Shown here: in pieces, positions 31,196 through 38,924 of the stretch
How the letters are laid out: the number at the start of each line of letters is the position of its first letter
Position numbering within the stretch: position 1 is the stretch's first letter
Assembly (NCBI GenBank): GCA_031277615.1
Contig: JAITMC010000039.1
Coordinates: forward strand, 1 to 38,924
Direction: 5' to 3'
DNA from: Chryseobacterium sp.
Lineage (GTDB): Bacteria > Bacteroidota > Bacteroidia > Flavobacteriales > Weeksellaceae
DNA: 38,924 bases
Notes under the pieces: generated by a model
Databases searched by the model: none
What the model saw: the letters and a program-made list of their open reading frames with translations, nothing else
Told to the model about the DNA's origin: nothing
Translations under genes and position numbers: made by a program

Positions 31196-32659
31196 ATGAA
31201 GCATTTAAAAGCCGTATTCATTTCATCTTTATTTATCCTGACTACCAACTTTTTATACGCCCAAACCTGCGACTGTGCAAAAAACTTCGAATGGGTAAAG
31301 AAAACTTTTGAAGAAAATGATGCAGGTTTTGAATATGCATTAAAACAGAAAGGAAAACAAGCCTACGAAGACCATAATAAAAGAATAGCAGAGAAAGTAA
31401 AAGCAGTTAAAACATTCACGGAATGCGGACCTGTTTTATATGAATGGTTATCTTTTTTCCGTTCAGGGCATATTGCCATAAGACCGGTGAATAAAGGAAC
31501 AGCAGAACCCTCTGCAACTCCTCAGAAATCTGAAAATTCCTATTCCAACTGGGAAACTTTTCCGATGGAAGCTCAGGATTTAAAAAAATACCTGGATCAG
31601 AATAAAACCACTGACTATGAAGGCATCTGGGAAACCGAACCCTATACAATCGGTATTAAGAAAAAGGGAGATCAGTATATCGGATTTATCATAGAATCAG
31701 GTGCAGAAACCTGGACAAAAGGACAGGTAAAATTAAAACTAGATTTTGCAAAAGGTAAAACGAACTCTGTTTTTTATATGCGTGATCATTCTGCCGTGGA
31801 ATCCAAAGAGATAACCATGATTGGGAAAAATCATTTACAAATCGGGGATTTCAGCCTTTCAAGGGTTTATCCCAAGGTTAAAGATGATCCGAAATATGAC
31901 CAGTATTTCAAATCGGCAAGCGCCAATACACCCTATATAGAAAAGCTCAATGAAAAGACGCTGTATTTCAGAATCCCGTCTTTTCAAACATCCGAGAAAA
32001 AGAAAATAGATAGTGTGATTGCTGCTAACAGGGATAAAATTCTATCCACTGAAAACCTGATTATCGATATCAGGAACGGAACGGGAGGAAGTGATGCCAG
32101 CTATAACAAAATTCTCCCTCTGATCTACACCAATCCCATCAGAACCGTGGGTGTAGAATTTTTATCTACCCAACTGAACAACCAGAGAATGATGGATTTC
32201 ATCAACAAACCTGAGTACGGATTTGATGAAGAAGGTAAAAAATGGGCCAAAGCTTCATTCGACAAACTGGAAAAAGAACAAGGTAAATTTGTAAATCTCA
32301 ATGACGGTGTAGTCAGTATTACAAAATATGACACGGTCTATCCTTATCCTAAAAATGTAGGAATTATCATTAATGAACGAAACGGTAGTACTGACGAGCA
32401 GTTTTTACTGGCCGCCAAACAAAGCAGAAAAGTGAAGCTGTTCGGAACCACCACTTTTGGGGTTCTGGATGTTTCCAATATGTACTTTGTTTCTTCTCCA
32501 TGCAAAGAATTTGAACTAGGCTATTCTCTTTCAAGAAGCATGCGTATTCCAAATTTCACCATTGACGGGAAAGGGTTGCAGCCTGATTTTTATTTAGACA
32601 GAAGTATTCCGCTCCATGAATGGACCGAGCATGTGAAAACGGTATTGAACGGGGAATAA
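31196..32659 (+). CDS. Secreted S41-family serine peptidase (tricorn-core type)
   Basis: 487 residues with a signal peptide (MKHLKAVFISSLFILTTNFL, cut near YA-Q). An N-terminal helical part has Cys pairs (TCDC) and His 92 in FFRSGHIAI. A beta-rich insert follows. The S41 core starts near 245, with IIDIRNGTGGSD and the nucleophile Ser 398 in INERNGSTDEQ. At the position where CtpA has its catalytic Lys, 25 residues after Ser, this protein has Val 423 (GTTTFGV). With the SGH motif this points to the S41B/tricorn-like Ser-His mechanism. It lies between REP copies 1 and 2. Substrate unknown. Confidence 0.85.
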   Translation: MKHLKAVFISSLFILTTNFLYAQTCDCAKNFEWVKKTFEENDAGFEYALKQKGKQAYEDHNKRIAEKVKAVKTFTECGPVLYEWLSFFRSGHIAIRPVNKGTAEPSATPQKSENSYSNWETFPMEAQDLKKYLDQNKTTDYEGIWETEPYTIGIKKKGDQYIGFIIESGAETWTKGQVKLKLDFAKGKTNSVFYMRDHSAVESKEITMIGKNHLQIGDFSLSRVYPKVKDDPKYDQYFKSASANTPYIEKLNEKTLYFRIPSFQTSEKKKIDSVIAANRDKILSTENLIIDIRNGTGGSDASYNKILPLIYTNPIRTVGVEFLSTQLNNQRMMDFINKPEYGFDEEGKKWAKASFDKLEKEQGKFVNLNDGVVSITKYDTVYPYPKNVGIIINERNGSTDEQFLLAAKQSRKVKLFGTTTFGVLDVSNMYFVSSPCKEFELGYSLSRSMRIPNFTIDGKGLQPDFYLDRSIPLHEWTEHVKTVLNGE

Positions 32660-32675
32660 GGTTTGAAGAACAGCT

Positions 32676-32796
32676 CCGTAAACTCTTTCACTTTGCGGCA
32701 TAAAAAGTTTTTTTACTGAATGATTTTTTTCAATTGAAGACGGGATTAATTTATTAGAGCGGAAATACATTACTCAAAGTCAGGAGACTTTGCGTA
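32676..32796. repeat. Bipartite REP element, copy 2 (degenerate first half)
   Basis: REP-A is eroded: CCGTAAA (32676-32682) and TTTGCGG (32692-32698) remain paired around an altered centre. REP-B (32771-32796) is identical to that of copy 1. The spacing of 72 bases is kept. The sequence after REP-B (GCATACAGTTATCATTAGAAAT) also matches copy 3, so the element extends about 25 bases further. Confidence 0.82.
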
Positions 32797-32883
32797 GCAT
32801 ACAGTTATCATTAGAAATAGAAAACCTTTTTATTGGGAGAAATTTACTATATCTGTCTTATATTAAAGAAACGTGCTAACGCT

Positions 32884-32907
32884 CCGCAAAGTCAGGAGAC
32901 TTTGCGG
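32884..32907. repeat. Solitary REP hairpin upstream of the RAYT gene
   Basis: CCGCAAAGTC-AGGA-GACTTTGCGG is a perfect 10-base stem with A-type arms and the B-type loop. Its left flank GTGCTAACGCT matches the left flank of copy 3 (GTGCTGACGCT). It ends 73 bases before the RAYT start codon, in its probable leader, and could be the transposase's own recognition or autoregulatory site. Confidence 0.85.
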
Positions 32908-32980
32908 CATTAAGCTAATTCCATCACAAACTTCACATTCGCTATTATTTTTATTAAGTATATTTGATAAAAACCAAATA

Positions 32981-33592
32981 ATGAAAGAAGGATATATTAT
33001 CAGAGACCAGGAAAAACCTCACTTCCTGACCTGTACCATCATTGACTGGATCGATATTTTCACCCGGCAGACCTATCGCGAAACTGTTATAGAATGTTTG
33101 GAGTTCTGTATAAAAAATAAGGGAATGATTCTTTACGGTTATGTAATCATGAGCAATCATCTACATTTAATTATACAATCTAAGGAAGGAAAACTTTCTG
33201 ACTTAATCAGAGATTTCAAAAAATTTACAGCCAAACAAATACTAGAAAGATTACAGACGGAGCCGGAAAGCCGAAGGGAATGGATTTTAGAACGATTAAA
33301 AAAAGCTACCGCAACTCATTCCAGAAATAAGAATTTTCAGGTTTGGCAATATGGAAATCATCCTGAAGAAATTTACAGCTTAAAATTTATGTGGGACAAA
33401 TTAAATTATATACATTTAAATCCTGTTCGGTCAGGAATTGTAGCTAAAGCAAATCAATATATTTACTCTTCAGCAAGTAATTACTCTGATAGAAAGGGAA
33501 TAATCAACCTGATTGAAATTGCAGAAAACCCGATTATTAATACGCATAACAGTTCTGAATTTTGGAAATATAATCATTATGATGATGAATGA
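32981..33592 (+). CDS. REP-associated tyrosine transposase (RAYT, Y1/HUH)
   Basis: 203 residues from the ATG at 32981; the frame is open 36 codons further upstream through the REP hairpin, so that start is rejected. Seen: the N-terminal strand KPHFLTCTIIDWIDIF, the HUH metal motif His 60-Leu-His 62 in GYVIMSNHLHLIIQ, the DFKKFTAKQI helix, and the block KLNYIHLNPVRSGIV holding the conserved Tyr 143. The end block YIYSSASNY follows. RAYTs are single-copy domesticated IS200-like nucleases that bind and cut REP hairpins as single strands. The flanking REPs at 32676, 32884 and 33626 support this strongly. The protein appears intact. Confidence 0.93.
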   Translation: MKEGYIIRDQEKPHFLTCTIIDWIDIFTRQTYRETVIECLEFCIKNKGMILYGYVIMSNHLHLIIQSKEGKLSDLIRDFKKFTAKQILERLQTEPESRREWILERLKKATATHSRNKNFQVWQYGNHPEEIYSLKFMWDKLNYIHLNPVRSGIVAKANQYIYSSASNYSDRKGIINLIEIAENPIINTHNSSEFWKYNHYDDE

Positions 33593-33625
33593 TTCAGTCT
33601 TGTATTAATGAATTGTGCTGACGCT

Positions 33626-33748
33626 CCGCAAAGTCTCCCGACTTTGCGGCATAAAAATAGTTGTTTATTGAACGAATTTTTTCAATTGAGGACGGGAATA
33701 ATTTATTAGAGTGGAAACACATTACTCAAAGTCAGGAGACTTTGCGTA
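33626..33748. repeat. Bipartite REP element, copy 3
   Basis: REP-A (33626-33649) is a perfect 10-base hairpin identical to copy 1. REP-B (33723-33748) is identical to copies 1 and 2, after 73 bases. The whole unit differs from copy 1 at only a few spacer positions, which suggests recent spread or gene conversion. It begins 34 bases after the RAYT stop codon. Confidence 0.9.
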
Positions 33749-33799
33749 GCATACTGCTATCACTAGAAATCAGATCCTTTACAATAAAATTGATTGATA

Positions 33800-33815
33800 G
33801 ACTTTGAATAGCATA
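33800..33815. repeat. REP half-site relic
   Basis: GACTTTGAATAGCATA resembles the right half of REP-B plus flank (GACTTTGCGTAGCATA) with two changes. The left arm is missing. It lies about 50 bases beyond copy 3 and may be a decayed older copy. Confidence 0.45.
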
Positions 33816-33888
33816 GTTTATTATATCTGAAACTTAAGTTTAAATAACATATATTTACAGCTTAACGAATACCATTTAAACTAAAACT

Positions 33889-34461
33889 ATGGCCATCAAT
33901 TTTACATCAGAAGAAGAAAAAAATGATTTCCGGGCACTTTCGAATACGATTCAGGCCGGAAATTATGAAGAAGCTTTACATCTTTCCAAAGCTTTACTGG
34001 AAAAATTCCCCAGCAACAAAGCCATCTATCACAATCAGATTGGCGCCATGATCTATCTCAGCAAACATGATTACTGGAATGCCACAAAACACTATTCTAA
34101 AGCTTTAGAGTATGGATTTGATACAGACGCATGCGAAGATAATATTTGGGAATCGGCAGTAGATGCCTATAAATTCCTTATTGATAGTGAAGAAGGCTTT
34201 TCGGCACTCATGTATACGGATACTCAGGAATTTATTGCTGCTAATGATTTAATTGAAAAATATGAAATTCTTTTTCCTTCCGGAAAATACATTGGAGAAG
34301 CTAAAGAACTGAATTATATTTTTAACTTAACAAGAGCGTTACAAGACAGTAACAACTATACTTCTTCAGCATTAAACCAGACTTACTCGACTCAATATCC
34401 GGACGGCAAGCATCATGAAGTTGTAACGGCTTTGGGTGAAATTATAGATAACAACTCATAA
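33889..34461 (+). CDS. Small TPR-like cytoplasmic protein
   Basis: 190 residues without a signal peptide. The first half has helical pairs typical of tetratricopeptide repeats (NTIQAGNYEEALHLSKALLE, YWNATKHYSKALEYGFD). The second half is less regular (EKYEILFPSGKYIGEAKELN). No catalytic motif. TPR units suggest a protein-binding role; the partner is unknown. It stands alone between the REP cluster and the convergent gcvP gene and shares the bidirectional terminator with gcvP. Confidence 0.75.
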   Translation: MAINFTSEEEKNDFRALSNTIQAGNYEEALHLSKALLEKFPSNKAIYHNQIGAMIYLSKHDYWNATKHYSKALEYGFDTDACEDNIWESAVDAYKFLIDSEEGFSALMYTDTQEFIAANDLIEKYEILFPSGKYIGEAKELNYIFNLTRALQDSNNYTSSALNQTYSTQYPDGKHHEVVTALGEIIDNNS

Positions 34462-34498
34462 TCTATACCGGAAGACCTGCTGCTTCAGTGCCAATGAC

Positions 34499-34530
34499 AA
34501 AAAAATCCCTCTCATTACTGAAAGGGATTT
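34499..34530. terminator. Bidirectional terminator between the TPR gene and gcvP
   Basis: AAATCCCTCTCA (34503-34514) and TGAAAGGGATTT (34519-34530) form a 12-base stem with one mismatch and a 4-base loop. An A run before it gives gcvP a T tail on the minus strand. Confidence 0.8.
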
Positions 34531-34551
34531 GTTATATTAAAAAAACTCAGA

Positions 34552-37410
34552 TTACATATAAGCTTCAATTGGCTCACAGGTACATACTAAGTTTCTGTCT
34601 CCGTAGGCTTCGTCAACTCTTGATACAGAAGCAAAGAATTTGTGGTCTCTCACCCACTCCAGCGGATAGGCTGCTTTTTCTCTGCTGTATGGCTTATCCC
34701 AGGAATCTGAAACAACTAACTGTTCTGTGTGAGGAGCATTTTTAAGGACATTATTGGCCTGATCTGCTTCACCGTTGGCAATTTCATCGATTTCTTTTTT
34801 AATAGAGATTAAAGCTTCAGCAAAACGGTCGATTTCTGATTTGCTTTCAGATTCCGTAGGCTCAATCATTAATGTTCCGGCAACCGGGAATGAAACGGTA
34901 GGAGCATGGAAACCATAATCCATTAGTCTCTTCGCTACATCAGCCACTTCAATTCCTAAAGATTTGAACTGACGGAAATCTACGATACATTCGTGAGCCA
35001 CTCTTCCGTTTTCGTTTGAATATAAGATCGGGAAGTGTTCAGCAAGTATTTCTTTCAGGTAGTTCGCGTTCATGATGGCATGTCCGGTTGCTTTTTTCAG
35101 TCCTTCAGTTCCTAACATCTTGATGTATGCATAAGAAATGTTAAGGATCAGACCTGAACCGTAAGGTGCGGCAGAAATACCGTCAATAGCTTCTTTTGCT
35201 CCGACTCTGATATTCGCGTTGGAAGGAAGGAAAGGAACAAGGTGTTTAGCCACACAGATCGGGCCTACTCCAGGACCTCCGCCTCCGTGAGGAATCGCGA
35301 AAGTTTTGTGTAAGTTAAGGTGACAAACGTCTGCTCCGATGTTTCCAGGACTTGTAAATCCAACCTGAGCGTTCATATTGGCACCGTCCATATATACCTG
35401 TCCGCCATGTTCGTGGATCAGGCTTGTAATTTCTTTAATATTGGCATCAAAGAATCCGTAAGTAGACGGATACGTAATCATTACGCAAGATAAGTTCGCG
35501 GAATGCTGTTCTGTTTTAGCTTTAAGGTCTTCAAAATCAATTTCTCCGTTCTCAAGGTTTTTCACGACAACGATTTTCATTCCGGCCATGGCTGCAGAAG
35601 CAGGATTGGTTCCGTGGGCAGACTGAGGGATCAGTACTACATTTCTGTGTCCTTCACCTCTTGAAATGTGATATTCTCTGATCACCATTAATCCTGCGTA
35701 CTCTCCCTGAGCTCCGGAATTCGGCTGAAGAGAAGTTCCTGCAAATCCGGTGATCTCAGCAAGATCTTTTTCCAGTTCGCGGATCATTTCCTGATATCCG
35801 CCAGCCTGATCTACCGGTACGAACGGGTGAACACTTCCCCAGTTATCCCACGAAAGCGGAAGCATTTCAGTAGCAGCGTTCAGCTTCATGGTACAAGAAC
35901 CAAGAGAGATCATAGAGTGCGTTAATGATAAGTCTTTTCTTTCAAGACGCTTGATGTAACGCATCAATTCAGTTTCTGTATGATATTTGTTGAATACCTG
36001 CTCCGTAAGAATCTCATCTTTTCTTAAGTTCTCTTCAGGAATGCTGTATCCTTCTTTGATCTCTAATTTGAAGGTCTGCTTATCTTTGAACTGGGCGAAA
36101 GAAGCCATCAGATAATTCAATTTATCCAATGTTGTGCTTTCGTTGATCGCAATACTTACTACTCCTTCTGTGAAATAGTTTAAGTTTAATCTGTGATCAA
36201 GCATCATTCTCATCAGTCTTCCTTTTTCATCTTCATTTAAAAGGATTTTTACCGTATCGAAAATCGGCTCTTCTACAGTCTGATATCCCAATGCCTGAAG
36301 ACCGTTTTTCAAAGCGTTGGCTTTAAAGTGGATCTGATCTGCAATATAATTTAATCCTTTAGGACCGTGATACACTGCGTACATTCCTGCCATTACTGCT
36401 AAAAGAACCTGAGCCGTACAGATGTTTGATGTTGCTCTTTCTCTTTTAATGTGCTGTTCTCTGGTCTGTAATGCCATTCTCAATGCACGTCTTCCGTACA
36501 TATCCTGAGAAACCCCGATGATTCTTCCCGGAATATCTCTTTTATAATCTTCTCTACATGAGAAGAATGCTGCGTGAGGACCTCCGTAACCTAATGGAAT
36601 ACCAAATCTCTGGGTAGTTCCTACAGCACAGTCAGCTCCCATAGAAGCCGGTGACTTTAGCTTTACCAAAGCCATAGGATCACAAGCTACTACCACTTGT
36701 AAATCCAGCTTTTTATAGTTTACAATATCTTCCGTATAGTCTAAGACGATTCCGTTTTTACCCGGATACTGCAATAAAACACCATAATAAGAAGCATCGA
36801 ATGCATGGGTTTTATGATCTCCTACCACTACTTCAATACCTAGTCCTTCAGCTTTGGTTTTTAAAACAGAAACGGTTTGAGGAAGTACCAGTTCAGAGAT
36901 GAAGAATTTGTTGGCTTCAGCTTTTTTCTGGTCTTTTGTTCTGTTGTTGAAAAACATGTGCATGGCTTCTGCAGCCGCTGTTGATTCATCCAAAAGAGAA
37001 GCATTAGCCAGTGTAAAGCCTGTAAGGTCGCATACTACAGTCTGGAAATTAAGAAGCGCTTCAAGCCTTCCCTGTGCAATTTCCGCCTGGTATGGGGTGT
37101 ATGCTGTGTACCAGCTTGGATTTTCAAAGATATTTCTCTGAATGGCTGACGGCAAAAGCGTATTATGGTAACCAAAACCAATGTAGCTTGTATAATCAGT
37201 ATTCTTTGATGCCAATTCTTTAGAATGGTTCAGCATCTCGTATTCTGAAAGCGGTTCCGAGATCTCCAGATCTTTCTCTAAACGGATAGAAGAAGGGATA
37301 GTCTGAGAAATTAACTCTTCAATACTTGAAACGCCCAATTTTTCCAACATCGCCTGTTTATCGGCTTCATTAAGGGAAATGTGGCGGCTCACAAACTGTT
37401 CTGTATTCAT
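34552..37410 (-). CDS. gcvP: Glycine dehydrogenase (aminomethyl-transferring), P protein
   Basis: 952 residues, normal for the full-length homodimeric form. This is the PLP enzyme of the glycine cleavage system, decarboxylating glycine and passing the aminomethyl group to lipoyl GcvH. The N-terminal half starts FVSRHISLNEADKQAMLEKL and contains SYIGFGYHNTLLPSAIQRNI. The C-terminal half has the PLP lysine in LNLHKTFAIPHGGGGPG and ends with VDEAYGDRNLVCTCEPIE. gcvT and gcvH are not adjacent, as is common in Flavobacteriia. No glycine riboswitch is seen upstream. Confidence 0.97.
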   Translation of the reverse strand: MNTEQFVSRHISLNEADKQAMLEKLGVSSIEELISQTIPSSIRLEKDLEISEPLSEYEMLNHSKELASKNTDYTSYIGFGYHNTLLPSAIQRNIFENPSWYTAYTPYQAEIAQGRLEALLNFQTVVCDLTGFTLANASLLDESTAAAEAMHMFFNNRTKDQKKAEANKFFISELVLPQTVSVLKTKAEGLGIEVVVGDHKTHAFDASYYGVLLQYPGKNGIVLDYTEDIVNYKKLDLQVVVACDPMALVKLKSPASMGADCAVGTTQRFGIPLGYGGPHAAFFSCREDYKRDIPGRIIGVSQDMYGRRALRMALQTREQHIKRERATSNICTAQVLLAVMAGMYAVYHGPKGLNYIADQIHFKANALKNGLQALGYQTVEEPIFDTVKILLNEDEKGRLMRMMLDHRLNLNYFTEGVVSIAINESTTLDKLNYLMASFAQFKDKQTFKLEIKEGYSIPEENLRKDEILTEQVFNKYHTETELMRYIKRLERKDLSLTHSMISLGSCTMKLNAATEMLPLSWDNWGSVHPFVPVDQAGGYQEMIRELEKDLAEITGFAGTSLQPNSGAQGEYAGLMVIREYHISRGEGHRNVVLIPQSAHGTNPASAAMAGMKIVVVKNLENGEIDFEDLKAKTEQHSANLSCVMITYPSTYGFFDANIKEITSLIHEHGGQVYMDGANMNAQVGFTSPGNIGADVCHLNLHKTFAIPHGGGGPGVGPICVAKHLVPFLPSNANIRVGAKEAIDGISAAPYGSGLILNISYAYIKMLGTEGLKKATGHAIMNANYLKEILAEHFPILYSNENGRVAHECIVDFRQFKSLGIEVADVAKRLMDYGFHAPTVSFPVAGTLMIEPTESESKSEIDRFAEALISIKKEIDEIANGEADQANNVLKNAPHTEQLVVSDSWDKPYSREKAAYPLEWVRDHKFFASVSRVDEAYGDRNLVCTCEPIEAYM

Positions 37411-37446
37411 TTTTATTTATTAGATTTTTGTTGTAAAAAAGATTCG

Positions 37447-37454
37447 TAAAATTA
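37447..37454 (-). promoter_or_regulatory. Probable gcvP promoter -7 box
   Basis: TAATTTTA on the minus strand matches seven of eight positions of TAnnTTTG, with TTG 20 bases further upstream. A start would leave a leader of about 30 bases. Confidence 0.4.
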
Positions 37455-37834
37455 CAATTTTTTACAGGATTGTACAATAATCTGAAATTATCAATATTAC
37501 AACAAAAATTCAATATGAATTTTCAAACAAACAAATCAACGCTGTTTTATTAAACAAAATTCAAAACCAGCTTTTCCTGAGGCCTCAAAGCCAGGATGGT
37601 GCGATATGCAGAGCATATGATGTTCAGCTTTACTGATAAGATTATCTTTTTTCATAATATGCTTGGTCTGTAAATCTAAAAGTCTTCCGGTTCTAGTATT
37701 ATAAAGGGGAATAGTTATCAAAAAAAACGCACATTTCTTTCCGGCAAATAAGACGAATTTACCCTGTAAACCTGCTAATCATCAGGTTTTGTAATATTTA
37801 TGAATTTTTATTAATTATATTTATTCTAAATTAA
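37455..37834. other. Gene-free stretch upstream of gcvP
   Basis: No supported gene. A 61-codon leftward frame at 37536-37721 has a His-rich, unbalanced composition and no start context, and is judged chance. No riboswitch-like conserved boxes or strong hairpins were seen. The right end becomes very AT-rich ahead of the Cys-rich gene. Confidence 0.5.
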
Positions 37835-37842
37835 TATATTTG
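37835..37842 (+). promoter_or_regulatory. -7 box directly before the Cys-rich gene
   Basis: TATATTTG fits TAnnTTTG exactly but lies only four bases before the ATG at 37847. A transcript starting about seven bases downstream would be leaderless, or would begin at the second ATG (37853). Confidence 0.4.
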
Positions 37843-37846
37843 TACC

Positions 37847-37999
37847 ATGAATATGATAGTCCCGTTTAAAGTACCGCCTTTATCTCCTGTATATGCGTTC
37901 AATAATGAAGAGATGTTCTGTGAAAAGAAATCCTGCTGCAAAAAATTCAAGAAAGGGAAAAGATGTAAGAAATGTCCCGGCAGAAAAAAGATGGCTTAA
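37847..37999 (+). CDS. Cys- and Lys-rich 50-residue protein
   Basis: ATG at 37847 to TAA at 37999 encodes 50 residues; ATG at 37853 is an alternative. The N-terminus is MNMIVPFKVPPLSPVYAF. The rest holds five Cys among many Lys: MFCEKKSCCKKFKKGKRCKK and then CPGRKK. The spacing C-x4-CC-x8-C-x2-C suggests a small metal-binding knuckle with nucleic-acid affinity. The stop codon lies one base from that of the convergent J-protein gene. I believe similar short proteins occur in related genomes but could not check it. Confidence 0.6.
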   Translation: MNMIVPFKVPPLSPVYAFNNEEMFCEKKSCCKKFKKGKRCKKCPGRKKMA

Positions 38000-38000
38000 T

Positions 38001-38648
38001 CTACATTAAGTTATTGAAAAGCACATACACCGCAATAATCAGAAGAATGATTCCCCAGATCAGCATGACGATTTTCGGTTGACCGTATCGGTTGGCTAAT
38101 GTTCGTGGTTGAGGCTTAAACATTTCTTCTACGGTATTTTTGAATTTTTCAGTATCATTGTCGAAAACTTCTGTAATAGTAATTCCCTGTACCACTGTTT
38201 TATGCAGCAGAGAATTGGTAGCATGAAGCAACAGCTGAAATTTCCCGTCTTTAAATTCGGTGATCTTAAATATTCTCTCCCCATAAGGTTTCTCCAACCC
38301 GAAAGGCAACACTTTCACGACATCAGCATTGCTGGTCTGCCAGCTGATAATAATCTCCTCTCCTTTTTTAGCATGAATTTTATTCGCCGTAAATGTTTTG
38401 ATCGCAGGCGGAACATTGTACCTGAAGCTTTTCTGATGGCTTTCCAAATTCTGATCATAGGCTCTTCTTCTGGCCGGATCACTTAATGTTTCATAAGCTT
38501 CCTGAATTTCGCGAAAACGGTCGGCAAAGAAATCATCATTTTCATTCTTATCCGGATGGTATTTTAAGGAAAGCTTTCTATAAACCTTTTTGATGTCTTC
38601 TTCTGAAGCATCCTGGGAAATTCCGAGAAAATAGTAGTAATCTTTCAT
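38001..38648 (-). CDS. Membrane-anchored J-domain protein
   Basis: 215 residues from the ATG at 38648 ([10 protein letters not shown]); the frame opens four codons earlier. The J domain covers about 1-66, with the essential HPD in [12 protein letters not shown] and the [13 protein letters not shown] helix. A beta-rich middle (about 80-160, [20 protein letters not shown]) follows. The C-terminus ends in a transmembrane helix ([19 protein letters not shown]), so the protein is tail-anchored with the J domain in the cytoplasm. It would stimulate DnaK at the inner membrane. It lacks the zinc-finger and C-terminal domains of DnaJ proper, so it is a class III J protein. Confidence 0.88.
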   Translation of the reverse strand: MKDYYYFLGISQDASEEDIKKVYRKLSLKYHPDKNENDDFFADRFREIQEAYETLSDPARRRAYDQNLESHQKSFRYNVPPAIKTFTANKIHAKKGEEIIISWQTSNADVVKVLPFGLEKPYGERIFKITEFKDGKFQLLLHATNSLLHKTVVQGITITEVFDNDTEKFKNTVEEMFKPQPRTLANRYGQPKIVMLIWGIILLIIAVYVLFNNLM

Positions 38649-38924
38649 TGAACAATGCAAAAATAAGGATTAAGTTTTTATTTTCCTGTGGATTAATTCA
38701 ACTTTTTGCCTCACCTCCAATTTTTGTTCATCGTTTATTAAAACCTCGTATGTTTGTTTCATCATATAAGAACTACAAAAAAAAGAAGAACTTTGTTATT
38801 ATCAAAAAAAGAGTAACGGGATATGAGAGTAAATTATAAACCAAGATAACCTTAAGTATATCGTCTGTTAGAGTTCTATTCATATCCTTTTTAATAATCC
38901 TGAATTAGTATTTAAGAAATAAAC
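38649..38924. other. Gene-free right end of the window
   Basis: AT-rich sequence with no convincing gene; the 63-codon rightward frame at 38648-38839 is of low complexity. It probably holds the J-protein promoter, but no clear TAnnTTTG box stands out. Confidence 0.4.

Noticed and set aside
30897-33748. Possible CRISPR or intrinsic terminators in the CCGCAAAGTC palindromes
   Set aside because: The hairpins lack T runs, occur in inverse pairs with conserved spacers and surround a RAYT gene, which fits REP elements better.
37536-37721. 61-codon minus-strand frame upstream of gcvP
   Set aside because: No signal, domain or start context; the composition is irregular and the region behaves like an intergenic leader.
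37411-37846. Glycine riboswitch upstream of gcvP
   Set aside because: None of the conserved riboswitch cores or paired stems were recognisable, and the probable leader is only about 30 bases.

Overview
The window looks like a chromosomal segment from a Flavobacteriia member of the Chryseobacterium type. It is AT-rich, most starts lack a Shine-Dalgarno sequence, several promoters carry the Bacteroidota -7 box TAnnTTTG, and the protein families fit (DUF4377 lipoprotein, 5-fold beta-flower protein, LytS/LytTR pair, plug-less TonB-receptor-like barrel next to a giant TPR protein). This assignment is inferred from sequence character; no database search was run.

Layout. 1-118: 5' tip of a leftward IS481-type transposase and the probable IS end. 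184-2742: leftward group of a beta-flower repeat protein, an internally duplicated soluble protein and a small membrane protein. 2743-6025: very AT-rich accessory block ending at a tRNA-Arg gene. It holds an AbiC-like abortive-infection gene, an unknown partner, several gene remnants and a frameshifted tyrosine-integrase pseudogene beside the tRNA, so it reads as a decayed genomic island. 6299-16442: housekeeping and envelope genes (barrel plus TPR operon, CocE/NonD hydrolase, amino acid permease, Mpo1-like protein). 16479-20813: small membrane and secreted genes, a cytoplasmic DUF3857/transglutaminase protein and a duplicated DUF4377 lipoprotein, with a dispersed inverted-arm element and a tandem repeat between genes. 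20814-24743: SPFH protein, secreted unknown, dGTPase, Fpg/Nei-like glycosylase. 24811-27229: LytTR regulator and LytS kinase, with a candidate LytTR operator in the divergent promoter. 27547-30815: SMR transporter, a 27-residue microprotein with a strong promoter and a hairpin-rich 3' region, an AAA ATPase overlapping yggS, and a small lipoprotein. 30841-33815: a REP/RAYT cluster. 33889-38648: TPR protein, gcvP, a Cys-rich 50-residue protein and a tail-anchored J protein.

The most distinctive system is the REP/RAYT cluster. A Y1 (HUH) transposase of the RAYT type sits among three copies of a bipartite palindromic element plus one solitary palindrome and one relic. In each bipartite copy two inverted REP hairpins are separated by 72-73 bases. 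An S41 peptidase gene lies between copies 1 and 2. Copy 1 is flanked by a 13-base perfect direct repeat that duplicates the tail of a neighbouring terminator, which looks like an insertion footprint. Second is the tRNA-Arg island with its putative two-gene defence unit. Third is the LytTR-type direct repeat (10-base boxes, 21-base period) placed at about -46 and -67 from a perfect -7 box.
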